Origin: Alteromonas profundi
GTDB taxonomy: Bacteria; Pseudomonadota; Gammaproteobacteria; Enterobacterales; Alteromonadaceae
Length of the DNA stretch: 64,000 nt
NCBI RefSeq assembly: GCF_010500865.1
Contig: NZ_JAAAWN010000021.1
Coordinates: 1-64,000, forward strand
Reading direction: 5' to 3'
Positions 56,986 through 64,000 of the stretch are shown here, in pieces. A program made the translations under genes and the position numbers. The notes below the pieces were generated by a model that saw nothing but the letters and a program-made list of their open reading frames with translations, did not search any database and was not told where the DNA came from. Every line of letters begins with the position of its first letter. Position 1 is the stretch's first letter.

Positions 56986-59277
56986 CTATTTTATAGGTTG
57001 GCTAAGATCGTGGCGAAGATCGAAACGATCCAGCGTCATTACTTTGCTCCATGCTTTTACAAAGTCATTTACAAACTGTTGTTTCGCGCCGTCGTAAGCG
57101 TAAACTTCGGCCACCGCACGTAACTCACTATTAGAGCCGAAGATAAGATCCACCGGCGTACCTGTGTACAATACTTCACCGGTTTGTCGATTTACCCCTT
57201 CATACACCTCTTCACTATCTGTCTTCTGCCACTTGATCCCCATATCCATCAAGGTAACGAAGAAATCATTGGTTAGCGTACCCGGCTTGTCGGTAAACAC
57301 GCCATGCTTAACCCCCCCAGTATTCGCGTCTAACACTCTAAGGCCGCCTAGCAGTACTGTCATTTCAGGCACTGTTAAATACAGCTGGTCCGCCTTATCT
57401 ACCAACATTTCTGTAGGTGGGCGATAGCTCTCAGCAGGATTGTAATAATTGCGAAACGCATCTGCAGTAGGCTCTAATAACGAAAATGAGTCTACATCCG
57501 TCTGTTGCGCGGTAGCATCGCCGCGCCCCGGTACAAACGGTACTTCCACCTCGACACCTGCATCTGCTGCCGCTTTTTCAATGGCGGCCGCGCCTCCTAG
57601 TACCACAAGGTCAGCTAGCGATACTTGTTTTTTAGAGAACATCGCTCCGTTAAAGTCTTGCTGTATGTCTTTAAGTTTTGCGATAACTGCTTTAATAGTT
57701 TCTGGCTCATTAACCGGCCAGTTTATTTGAGGCTGCAGTGCTATCCGCGCTCCATTAGCTCCGCCGCGCAGGTCGGATGCGCGGAAACTCGCAGCCGCCG
57801 CCCACGCAGTTTTTACGAGTTGTGGTACCGTTAAACCCGAATCAAGTATTTCAGCTTTAAGCTCTGCTACATTAGAAGGTTCAATAAGTTTATAGTCTAC
57901 GGCGGGAATAGGGTCCTGCCATATGAAGTTTTCCTTCGGAATATCATTGCCTAAGTAGCGTGATTTAGGGCCCATATCTCGGTGCGTTAACTTAAACCAT
58001 GCTTTGGCAAAGGCGGTAGAGTATTCCTTCGGATCGGCTAGGAACCGTTCTGCAATCGCGCGATATTTAGGGTCGTACTTTAATGCTAAATCTGCTGTGG
58101 TCATCACTGGCGCATTACGTTTACCGGTAATATGAGCATCGGGTACTGATTTATGCAGCGACTCATCTGTGGGTATCCATTGGATAGCCCCAGCCGGACT
58201 GCGCGTTTGCTTCCACTCAAAACCTAGTAGGTTTTGTAGATAGAGGCTCGTCCATTTCGTCGGTAATTGTGTCCAAGCGCCCTCTAAGCCGCTGGTTATG
58301 GTATCTTCAGAATGTCCTTTGCCACACCGATTTTTCCACCCTAACCCTTGCTCTTCCACTCCCGCTCCACCAGGTTCTGCCTCTAAGCAGTCAGTGGGTT
58401 TGTGAGCACCATGCATCTTACCGAATGTATGCCCCCCTGCGATAAGCGCCACAGTTTCTTCGTCACTCATAGCCATTCTGGTAAAGGCGGCTCGAATATT
58501 TTTTGCTGACCCAACAGGGTCTGGCACGCCCTTCGGTCCCTCAGGATTGACGTAAATTAGCCCCATATGGGTGGCACCTAGAGGACGTTGTAGTTTGCCG
58601 TCTTTTTCTTCGCGATCACTGGCGAGCATTTCTACTTCAGGCCCCCAATAAACCATGTCAGGCTCCCAATCATCGGTACGCCCGCCCGCAAAGCCATAAG
58701 TATCAAACCCCATATTTTCCATGCCTACTGTACCGGCAAGGATCATAAGGTCACCCCATGATAACGCTTCTGCGTACTTCTGCTTTATCGGCCAAAGGAG
58801 ACGCCGCGCTTTATCTAAGCTTGCGTTATCCGGCCAACTATTTAGTGGGTCAAAACGCATTTGTCCACCATCGCCACCGCCACGGCCATCTAACGTACGG
58901 TACGTGCCCGAGCTATGCCATGCTAAACGGATAAAGAAAGGCCCGTAGTTGCCAAAGTCGGCAGGCCACCAGTCTTGCGATGTAGTGAGTATATCGTTGA
59001 TATCTTGTTTTACCGCGGCCAAATCCAGTTGAGAAAAAGCGTCTGCGTAGTCAAAGTCTTCACCAAGAGGATTAGAGCGTGCGTCGTGATCCCGCAATTG
59101 CGATAAATCAAGCTGTTCTGGCCACCAGAACCTATTATTTTTAGCCTGAAATGCCGCTACAACACCAGAGCCTTTCGCTCCCGCAGGTTTAGTCATTTGG
59201 TCATCTGCAAACACAGATGTTGTGGTAAGCGTTAACGCTATCAAGCTAGATAGCGTGGTTTTGTTAAACCTTTTCAT
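56986..59277 (-). CDS. katG: Periplasmic catalase-peroxidase KatG
   Basis: 763 residues in the duplicated class I peroxidase layout. The distal haem pocket is [14 protein letters not shown] (Arg, Trp, His), the proximal ligand lies in [11 protein letters not shown], and the Met-Tyr-Trp adduct is complete: Trp in LAWH, Tyr in [10 protein letters not shown] and Met in FTRMAM. The C-terminal copy (from about 470, [17 protein letters not shown]) has lost haem as usual. An N-terminal signal peptide ([18 protein letters not shown]) marks it as an exported form, unlike most cytoplasmic KatG. It would remove H2O2 in the periplasm. The start has only weak GGGACA upstream. Confidence 0.95.
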   Translation of the reverse strand: MKRFNKTTLSSLIALTLTTTSVFADDQMTKPAGAKGSGVVAAFQAKNNRFWWPEQLDLSQLRDHDARSNPLGEDFDYADAFSQLDLAAVKQDINDILTTSQDWWPADFGNYGPFFIRLAWHSSGTYRTLDGRGGGDGGQMRFDPLNSWPDNASLDKARRLLWPIKQKYAEALSWGDLMILAGTVGMENMGFDTYGFAGGRTDDWEPDMVYWGPEVEMLASDREEKDGKLQRPLGATHMGLIYVNPEGPKGVPDPVGSAKNIRAAFTRMAMSDEETVALIAGGHTFGKMHGAHKPTDCLEAEPGGAGVEEQGLGWKNRCGKGHSEDTITSGLEGAWTQLPTKWTSLYLQNLLGFEWKQTRSPAGAIQWIPTDESLHKSVPDAHITGKRNAPVMTTADLALKYDPKYRAIAERFLADPKEYSTAFAKAWFKLTHRDMGPKSRYLGNDIPKENFIWQDPIPAVDYKLIEPSNVAELKAEILDSGLTVPQLVKTAWAAAASFRASDLRGGANGARIALQPQINWPVNEPETIKAVIAKLKDIQQDFNGAMFSKKQVSLADLVVLGGAAAIEKAAADAGVEVEVPFVPGRGDATAQQTDVDSFSLLEPTADAFRNYYNPAESYRPPTEMLVDKADQLYLTVPEMTVLLGGLRVLDANTGGVKHGVFTDKPGTLTNDFFVTLMDMGIKWQKTDSEEVYEGVNRQTGEVLYTGTPVDLIFGSNSELRAVAEVYAYDGAKQQFVNDFVKAWSKVMTLDRFDLRHDLSQPIK

Positions 59278-59827
59278 GATGTTGTCCCGATATAATTAAA
59301 ATTCTTTAGAGGGCTAAATAGAAATTAGCAGCGTTACTTCGCCGTTAACATTAAATTTACTTTCACCTTCTAAAAGATAGTTAGCACGGGACAATATTTA
59401 CAGTTGATAAAACCAATGACACTGATAGGAAAATCCGATCAATATCGCAAGCTTATGTAAAGTAAGACTTAATACCCTATAAAGTTGCACTTTACAGGCA
59501 TGTTTTTAGGCTAAATTTGTTTACTCTTAGCCGTGAAGTCTTTACATACCAGCACGCAACTTATGCAGTATAAAAAAGCACCTTCCCTACTCACTGGCCA
59601 AATAGTAAACATTTTCTATCCCTAATTTGAAAACTTTTCTCACTATTTTCCGCCAATCAGTCACATTTACGCTGGCATGCCATTTGAATTATCTCGTATA
59701 GCTGAATGAGATAAATTAACGATCAAGTTAAGGATATAAGCGAGTTCTCAGCGGCTCGTTCTTAGGTTAAGGACACACATAAAAGTGAAAAGCCAAGGAT
59801 ATCTTTTAGACTAGAGAGGAAATCATT
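59278..59827. other. Divergent intergenic region between katG and the barrel gene
   Basis: About 550 bases holding both promoters. A loose dyad (GATAGGAAAATCCGATCAATATC at about 59420-59445, written here as spaced elements GATAGG and GATC/ATATC) may be an OxyR-type site for katG, but it does not match closely. GAGGAAA stands 6 bases before the barrel ATG. I see no gene or terminator here. Confidence 0.4.
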
Positions 59828-60406
59828 ATGAAAAAATCACTTATTGCTATTGCTAGTATCGCAGCATTCACATCATACGGTGCATTTGCACAATCAACTG
59901 GCTATTCTATTGAAGACAGCGGCATCTACGTAGGCGGTAACTACGGATACTTGAAGGCCGAAGGTGAAGACGATTTTGATGACGATAAAGATGTATGGCA
60001 AGGTATTCTAGGTTACCAATTCAACGATTGGATTGCCGTTGAAGGTAGCTACATTGACTTTGGTGATTATGGCACCGATTTAGCGGGCGCAGAAACTGAC
60101 GGCTACACAGCGGCAGTCAAAGGTATTTTACCATTAAACGAGCGCTTTTCTCTATACGCTAAGGTGGGCCAGCTATGGTCTGAAACCGAATATAACTTCG
60201 GTGAAGCAAACGGCGACTATGACGACGAGAGCCTGTTTGTAGGTGCAGGTCTTAGCTATGCTATTACCAAAAACTTCTTGGTAAATGCTGAATATACTAT
60301 TTACGATACGACACTGGATGCGGACGAAGCAGTAGATGATATCGATGACACTGACTTTGAAACTGACCTAAAACAAGCGAGTTTAGGTATTGAATACCGC
60401 TTCTAA
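59828..60406 (+). CDS. Small outer-membrane beta-barrel protein
   Basis: 192 residues with a signal peptide (SLIAIASIAAFTSYGAFAQ). The mature protein has eight alternating strands with the barrel pattern (IYVGGNYGYLKAEG, GILGYQFNDWIAVEGSYID, RFSLYAKVGQLW, SLFVGAGLSYAI, ASLGIEYRF), ending in Phe. Turns and loops are strongly acidic (EDDFDDDKDV and DADEAVDDIDDTD), which could bind cations. It fits the OmpA-like or Ail/OmpX-like 8-strand porin family. It has its own good ribosome binding site and terminator, so it is probably expressed alone and strongly. Confidence 0.87.
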   Translation: MKKSLIAIASIAAFTSYGAFAQSTGYSIEDSGIYVGGNYGYLKAEGEDDFDDDKDVWQGILGYQFNDWIAVEGSYIDFGDYGTDLAGAETDGYTAAVKGILPLNERFSLYAKVGQLWSETEYNFGEANGDYDDESLFVGAGLSYAITKNFLVNAEYTIYDTTLDADEAVDDIDDTDFETDLKQASLGIEYRF

Positions 60407-60431
60407 ACGCAGGCGAGTTAACAAGTTAGAG

Positions 60432-60456
60432 AAAGGGCGGCGTTAGGTCGCCCTTT
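60432..60456 (+). terminator. Rho-independent terminator of the barrel gene
   Basis: AAAGGGCG (60432-60439) and CGCCCTTT (60449-60456) form an 8-base stem with a 9-base loop, followed by TT and a mixed tail. It lies 25 bases past the stop. Confidence 0.85.
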
Positions 60457-60578
60457 TTACGTGCGCTTTACCGCAAACTTTACTTACTTTCCTTATTGAA
60501 CAGACTACACTAGCATTACTTAAATGTGCAGCCGGTCTAGGCTGATACAAGGTTAACTAATAATAATATGGCAGTTTT

Positions 60579-62408
60579 ATGCTTCTCTTAGCTCTCATCT
60601 ATTTAGGCGCTGCCTTGATTGCTGTTCCCGTAGCAAAACGGCTTGGGTTTGGCTCAGTATTAGGCTACCTGGTCGCGGGCATTCTAATTGGTCCTTATGC
60701 CTTTTCTCTTGTAGGCGATCAAACAGAAATAATGCACTTCGCAGAATTCGGCGTGGTAATGATGTTATTTCTTATAGGCTTAGAACTACAACCTTCGCGC
60801 TTATGGCAACTTCGCCATTCAATTATTGGACTAGGGGGGTTACAAGTTACCCTCTCTACACTTGCGTTATTTAGTGTTTGTTACTTTGCCCTAAATTTAG
60901 CGTGGCAAAGTGCACTCAGCATAGGGCTAATGCTTGCGTTATCCTCTACTGCTATTGTCATTCAGTCCCTCAAGGAGAAGGGTTGGCTTAAGCTTGATGC
61001 AGGCCAGAGTAGTTTTTCTGTTCTTCTGTTTCAGGATATTGCAGTTATTCCTATTCTTGCTTTGTTACCTTTACTCTCATTTATGCCGGCTAGCGCTGCC
61101 GAGGGCGCGCATCAATCGCTTATATATGATTGGCCCGCTATGGGAAAAGTAGGAATATCTGTGGCTATAATAGGCGCTATTATTTTAGCTGGAAAATACG
61201 TTTCTGCGCCTATATTTCGCTACATAGCGCAAACGCATATGCGCGAGATATTCACGGTATTCGCGCTATTTTTAGTGATTGCTATTGCACTTTTAATGCA
61301 ATCTATCGGTTTATCCCCAGCACTGGGTACCTTCTTAGCAGGGGTAGTATTAGCCGAGAGTGAATTCCGCCACGAGCTTGAGGCCGATATAGAGCCGTTT
61401 AAAGGGTTATTGCTAGGCTTATTTTTTGTAACCGTTGGTGCGTCAATAAACTTTTCTTTGCTTATCGACAATAGCGTTTTAGTACTCATGTTGGTGTTTG
61501 CCCTTATTGCAATTAAGGGGTTAATTCTTATCGCACTGGCCTACGTATTTTCAATTAATAAACGCCAACGTTTGCTCTTCGCCATTGCCCTAGCTCAAGG
61601 AGGAGAGTTTGCCTTCGTTCTACTCTCTGTATCGCGAGAATTACGCATTTTAAGTACTGAGCACGCTAACCTCGTTACCCTAGTGGTCGCGCTTTCCATG
61701 GTGATAACCCCCCTATTACTCATGCTTTATGATCATTCACAGAAGTTCAGAAAAAGCGTGCAACCACGCTATGATGATCTAAATGATATCCATGAGTCTA
61801 AACACGTCATTATTGCTGGGTATGGGCGTTTCGGACAGGTCATTGGTAGGCTGTTGAAGGCGCAAGGGTATGAAGTGAGCGTACTTGATCATAGCCCGAC
61901 ACAGATAGATCTTCTGCGTAAATTTGGTATTAAAGTTTTTTACGGCGATGCCGCGAGAAAAGAACTGCTCGATGCTGCGGGCGCTAATTCGGCGCAGCTT
62001 TTGGTGGTGGCGATTGATGATGTTGATAAGTCTACTGCCATCGTAGAGCTTGCTAAAAAACATTATCCACATTTGCAGCTTTCTGTAAGGGCGCGTGATA
62101 GGCGCCATGCCTATCAACTTATTAGAATGGGGATTTCTACCTTTAATCGGGAAACCTTCGATTCTGCTATTACGCTGGCTGTAGATTCGTTAAAACTCCT
62201 AGGCCACGATGATAGAAATGCCGCACGAGCGGGAGAACTGTTTCGCGCGCACGACATAGAATCGATGAAAGTGCTTGCTGATGTATGGGGTGACGATAAA
62301 TCTTATGGCGTAGCCGTTAAACAGCGAATGGAAGATCTGACTCAAGTGTTGGCACAAGATTCTCAAGCAAGTGGAAAGTTATCCTCTTCTGAACCCGACG
62401 AAAAATAA
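60579..62408 (+). CDS. KefB/KefC-type cation:proton antiporter (CPA2)
   Basis: 609 residues. About twelve hydrophobic helices with the Na/H exchanger fold: GYLVAGILIGPYAFSLVG, a FGVVMMLFLIGLELQP segment, LALSSTAIVIQSLKEKG, and LLFQDIAVIPILAL with its conserved Gln-Asp. The C-terminal half has a TrkA-N nucleotide domain (HVIIAGYGRFGQVIGRLL, VLDHSPTQIDLLRKFG, VFYGDAARKELLDAAG). The layout matches KefB/KefC, glutathione-gated potassium efflux systems that protect against electrophiles. No KefG/KefF partner is adjacent. The start has no clear Shine-Dalgarno sequence. Confidence 0.92.
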   Translation: MLLLALIYLGAALIAVPVAKRLGFGSVLGYLVAGILIGPYAFSLVGDQTEIMHFAEFGVVMMLFLIGLELQPSRLWQLRHSIIGLGGLQVTLSTLALFSVCYFALNLAWQSALSIGLMLALSSTAIVIQSLKEKGWLKLDAGQSSFSVLLFQDIAVIPILALLPLLSFMPASAAEGAHQSLIYDWPAMGKVGISVAIIGAIILAGKYVSAPIFRYIAQTHMREIFTVFALFLVIAIALLMQSIGLSPALGTFLAGVVLAESEFRHELEADIEPFKGLLLGLFFVTVGASINFSLLIDNSVLVLMLVFALIAIKGLILIALAYVFSINKRQRLLFAIALAQGGEFAFVLLSVSRELRILSTEHANLVTLVVALSMVITPLLLMLYDHSQKFRKSVQPRYDDLNDIHESKHVIIAGYGRFGQVIGRLLKAQGYEVSVLDHSPTQIDLLRKFGIKVFYGDAARKELLDAAGANSAQLLVVAIDDVDKSTAIVELAKKHYPHLQLSVRARDRRHAYQLIRMGISTFNRETFDSAITLAVDSLKLLGHDDRNAARAGELFRAHDIESMKVLADVWGDDKSYGVAVKQRMEDLTQVLAQDSQASGKLSSSEPDEK

Positions 62409-62529
62409 CTGAGCTGCCAAGTAATGTCTTTCGGGCCAAACGCAAACTTGATTTCGTATATTAAAATATACGGTATTCTTGGCCTGTATACGTTTGTTAT
62501 AGGCAGTTCATTAAATCACTAGTTATAGT

Positions 62530-63294
62530 TTGGTATACTTAAGACGTTTTAAACGATCTCGAGTCTATGTTTTGCAAACCTTAGTTGCCACATGCTTAAT
62601 AGCGACAATTGGTGTTTGTTTGGTAATAGGAAGTTACTTTGCAATAAAAACCCGCCAGTGCCGTCAAAAAACCTATCCGCACTGGGCTGCGGCATGTCTT
62701 TTAATCGCGTTTACGTTGATTATTAGGGTAAGCGATTATCTCTTTGGTACAACGGATATAGTTAACCTTGCGGCGTACATTCTTGCCTTGCTTGGATGCC
62801 ATCAGTTTTTTGCTGGGTTGTCTTTTCTGCATAGCCACCGAGATTACGGTTTAAATAAATACATTATCCCGTTAACCGTGGGGAGCATAGTGTTAACTTG
62901 TGGGTGTTATTTTCTCTCCACCCTAGCCGAATCGGCGTGTGTCTGTTTTGCTGCATTAATTCTGCTGCTCGGGGGCGGCGGATTAGCGTGTGAAAGAGTA
63001 AAAAATAAAGCGCATCCGTCAATGCTTCGTCGGCTTATTTCCTTCGCCGCCTTTACCCTTTTCTTTCACGGCTTAGTAACCATTGCAGATAGCATAGGAG
63101 GCGGCTCCCAAGACACCTACCTTCTTTATCAATCAAGCTTAATACTTATGTCAGTGGCTACTTGTTTACTGGCCTATACGCTGCCTTTTTATCCTGTGGA
63201 AAACGATGGTAGTGACGATAAAAAAAGTAGCGAGAATAGTGTACGGCCCTCTCCTCACCACTACCATAGGGCAGCCCCAATAGCCGTAGAATAA
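62530..63294 (+). CDS. Multi-spanning membrane protein of unknown function
   Basis: Up to 254 residues with seven hydrophobic segments, for example CLIATIGVCLVIGSYFAI, AACLLIAFTLIIRVSDYLF and YLLYQSSLILMSVATCLLAY. It resembles the N-terminal sensory membrane part of many GGDEF proteins but has no catalytic domain after it; the tail is Ser/Asp/His-rich. No ATG is available near the start: a TTG at 62530 opens the frame and a TTG at 62572 is another option, so the true start is unknown. It follows the antiporter by 121 bases. Function unknown. Confidence 0.6.
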   Translation: MVYLRRFKRSRVYVLQTLVATCLIATIGVCLVIGSYFAIKTRQCRQKTYPHWAAACLLIAFTLIIRVSDYLFGTTDIVNLAAYILALLGCHQFFAGLSFLHSHRDYGLNKYIIPLTVGSIVLTCGCYFLSTLAESACVCFAALILLLGGGGLACERVKNKAHPSMLRRLISFAAFTLFFHGLVTIADSIGGGSQDTYLLYQSSLILMSVATCLLAYTLPFYPVENDGSDDKKSSENSVRPSPHHYHRAAPIAVE

Positions 63295-63507
63295 GGCTAA
63301 ACGCCCCCTTCTTCGCCCTAGTGTAATCTACTGATTACTGTGAAAATATTACATCCGCAGAAACTTCCCTCACTCTTTAAAAACTAAAAAACGCAGTTAA
63401 ATCAAACTAATGGCATTCCCACACAGGCTTTCATAGCGGAACGATTCCTGCAGTTGCAGTTACCGTATATAGAAGAAATGACACGGAAAGCGGCGTCAGG
63501 AGAATTC

Positions 63508-64000
63508 ATGGTGACTAACAACAATATTTTTAAACCAGGTGAGAACTGTTGGGTAAGTAGTGAGGCTAGATTCGCTACACCCCTTATAGATTGTGCTAAT
63601 TACTATAAAGCACTTCATAGCGCCATCGTGAAAGCGAAACATAGCATTTTTATTATCGGCTGGGACATTGATAGTCGCATCCGATTATTACGCGGTGAAG
63701 ACGAAGCTAACAGTGAAGCCCCGAGTTTGGTAAGCGACCTATTGGCATGGAAGGCCGAGCAAAACCCTGACATGAAGATTTATCTTTTGCGTTGGGACTC
63801 TTCACTGGCGTTTTTTGCCCAAAGAGAGATGTGGGCTAAAGAAGTGTGGGAAGAAAAAACCCCCGACAATGTGCATACAGAGCTTGATGACACTATCCCT
63901 ATGGGAGGAAGCCAACACCAAAAAATTGTAGTAGTGGATGACGAAATTGTTTTTTCCGGCGGTATGGACGTATCGACAAATCGTTGGGATACGCGCGACC
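63508..64000 (+). CDS. Phospholipase D-fold protein, cut by the window edge
   Basis: An open frame from an ATG at 63508, with AGGAG 6 bases upstream, continues past the end of the window; about 164 residues are visible. The HKD-type motif of the phospholipase D superfamily is HQKIVVVDD (HxKxxxxD), followed by VFSGGMDVSTNRWDTR. The N-terminal part has the expected AIVKAKHSIFIIGWDID strand. Members include cardiolipin synthases and endonucleases; this form with the GGMD box is close to Alteromonas phospholipase-D-like proteins with a C-terminal membrane domain. The second HKD motif is outside the window. Confidence 0.87.
   Translation, partial: MVTNNNIFKPGENCWVSSEARFATPLIDCANYYKALHSAIVKAKHSIFIIGWDIDSRIRLLRGEDEANSEAPSLVSDLLAWKAEQNPDMKIYLLRWDSSLAFFAQREMWAKEVWEEKTPDNVHTELDDTIPMGGSQHQKIVVVDDEIVFSGGMDVSTNRWDTRD

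Noticed and set aside
59420..59445. OxyR operator upstream of katG
   Set aside because: The dyad is loose and departs from the consensus at several positions; it is noted only as a possibility.
1..64000. CRISPR arrays, insertion sequences, integrons, restriction or toxin-antitoxin genes
   Set aside because: No regularly spaced repeats, transposase or integrase motifs, or defence-gene families were seen on either strand.

Overview
The window looks like chromosomal DNA of a marine gammaproteobacterium of the Alteromonadaceae (Alteromonas / Paraglaciecola / Glaciecola type). The grounds are the gene content (TonB-dependent receptors, PL6 and PL7 alginate lyases, PAS/GGDEF and 7TMR-DISM/GGDEF cyclases, secreted KatG, YeiE/YeiH pair, Dld), the moderately AT-rich composition and the dense two-strand gene packing. 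No rRNA, tRNA, CRISPR array, insertion sequence or prophage was recognised. The assignment to a genus is inference.

Layout. 1-2.4 kb: a small accessory cluster of a frameshifted PEP-CTERM protein, a Tat-exported DUF6916 protein, a phage-tail-collar (Mdp-type) protein and a GNAT acetyltransferase. 2.4-9.5 kb: glucosamine-kinase-like sugar kinase, class C beta-lactamase-fold hydrolase, EamA permease, DUF6314 protein, a TonB-dependent receptor and a DUF1439 lipoprotein. 9.5-23.3 kb: mostly housekeeping and signalling: SelO, M24 peptidase, chemotaxis receptor, LysR/YeiH divergent pair, beta-CASP metallohydrolase, D-lactate dehydrogenase, diguanylate cyclase and a divergent S-adenosylhomocysteine-hydrolase-like protein.

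23.4-32.8 kb is an alginate-utilisation locus. On the minus strand it reads SDR oxidoreductase fragment, Nramp-like permease, gluconokinase and PL6 lyase; on the plus strand, TonB-dependent receptor fragment, PL7 lyase and LacI regulator. The SDR and the receptor are head to head and both lack their 5' ends. The two homologies meet within about 10 bases at 27851-27860, which points to a deletion (or an assembly misjoin) that removed both N-termini and the divergent promoter region. In the same arm the gluconokinase carries Glu in place of the Walker A Lys, and the Nramp-like permease lacks both canonical metal-binding motifs.

32.9-42.3 kb: AEC-type permease, 7TMR-DISM diguanylate cyclase, then a complete minus-strand transport operon (outer-membrane porin, binding protein, two permeases, ATPase, HAD hydrolase) of the mannitol/sorbitol/maltose type. 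Alginate and mannitol are both major brown-algal carbon stores, so the two blocks may serve one lifestyle (inference). 42.9-51.6 kb: a run of exported proteins (large lipoprotein, alpha/beta hydrolase, NHL-repeat protein, CocE/NonD hydrolase, M1 peptidase lipoprotein). 52.2-64 kb: topoisomerase IB, RhlE helicase, MscS channel, periplasmic KatG, small outer-membrane barrel, KefB/C-type antiporter, a multi-spanning membrane protein and the start of a phospholipase-D-fold protein cut by the window edge.

Starts were moved from the longest-frame start to better supported ones in several genes; the reasons are given in each entry. All function calls come from reading motifs by eye, without database searches.
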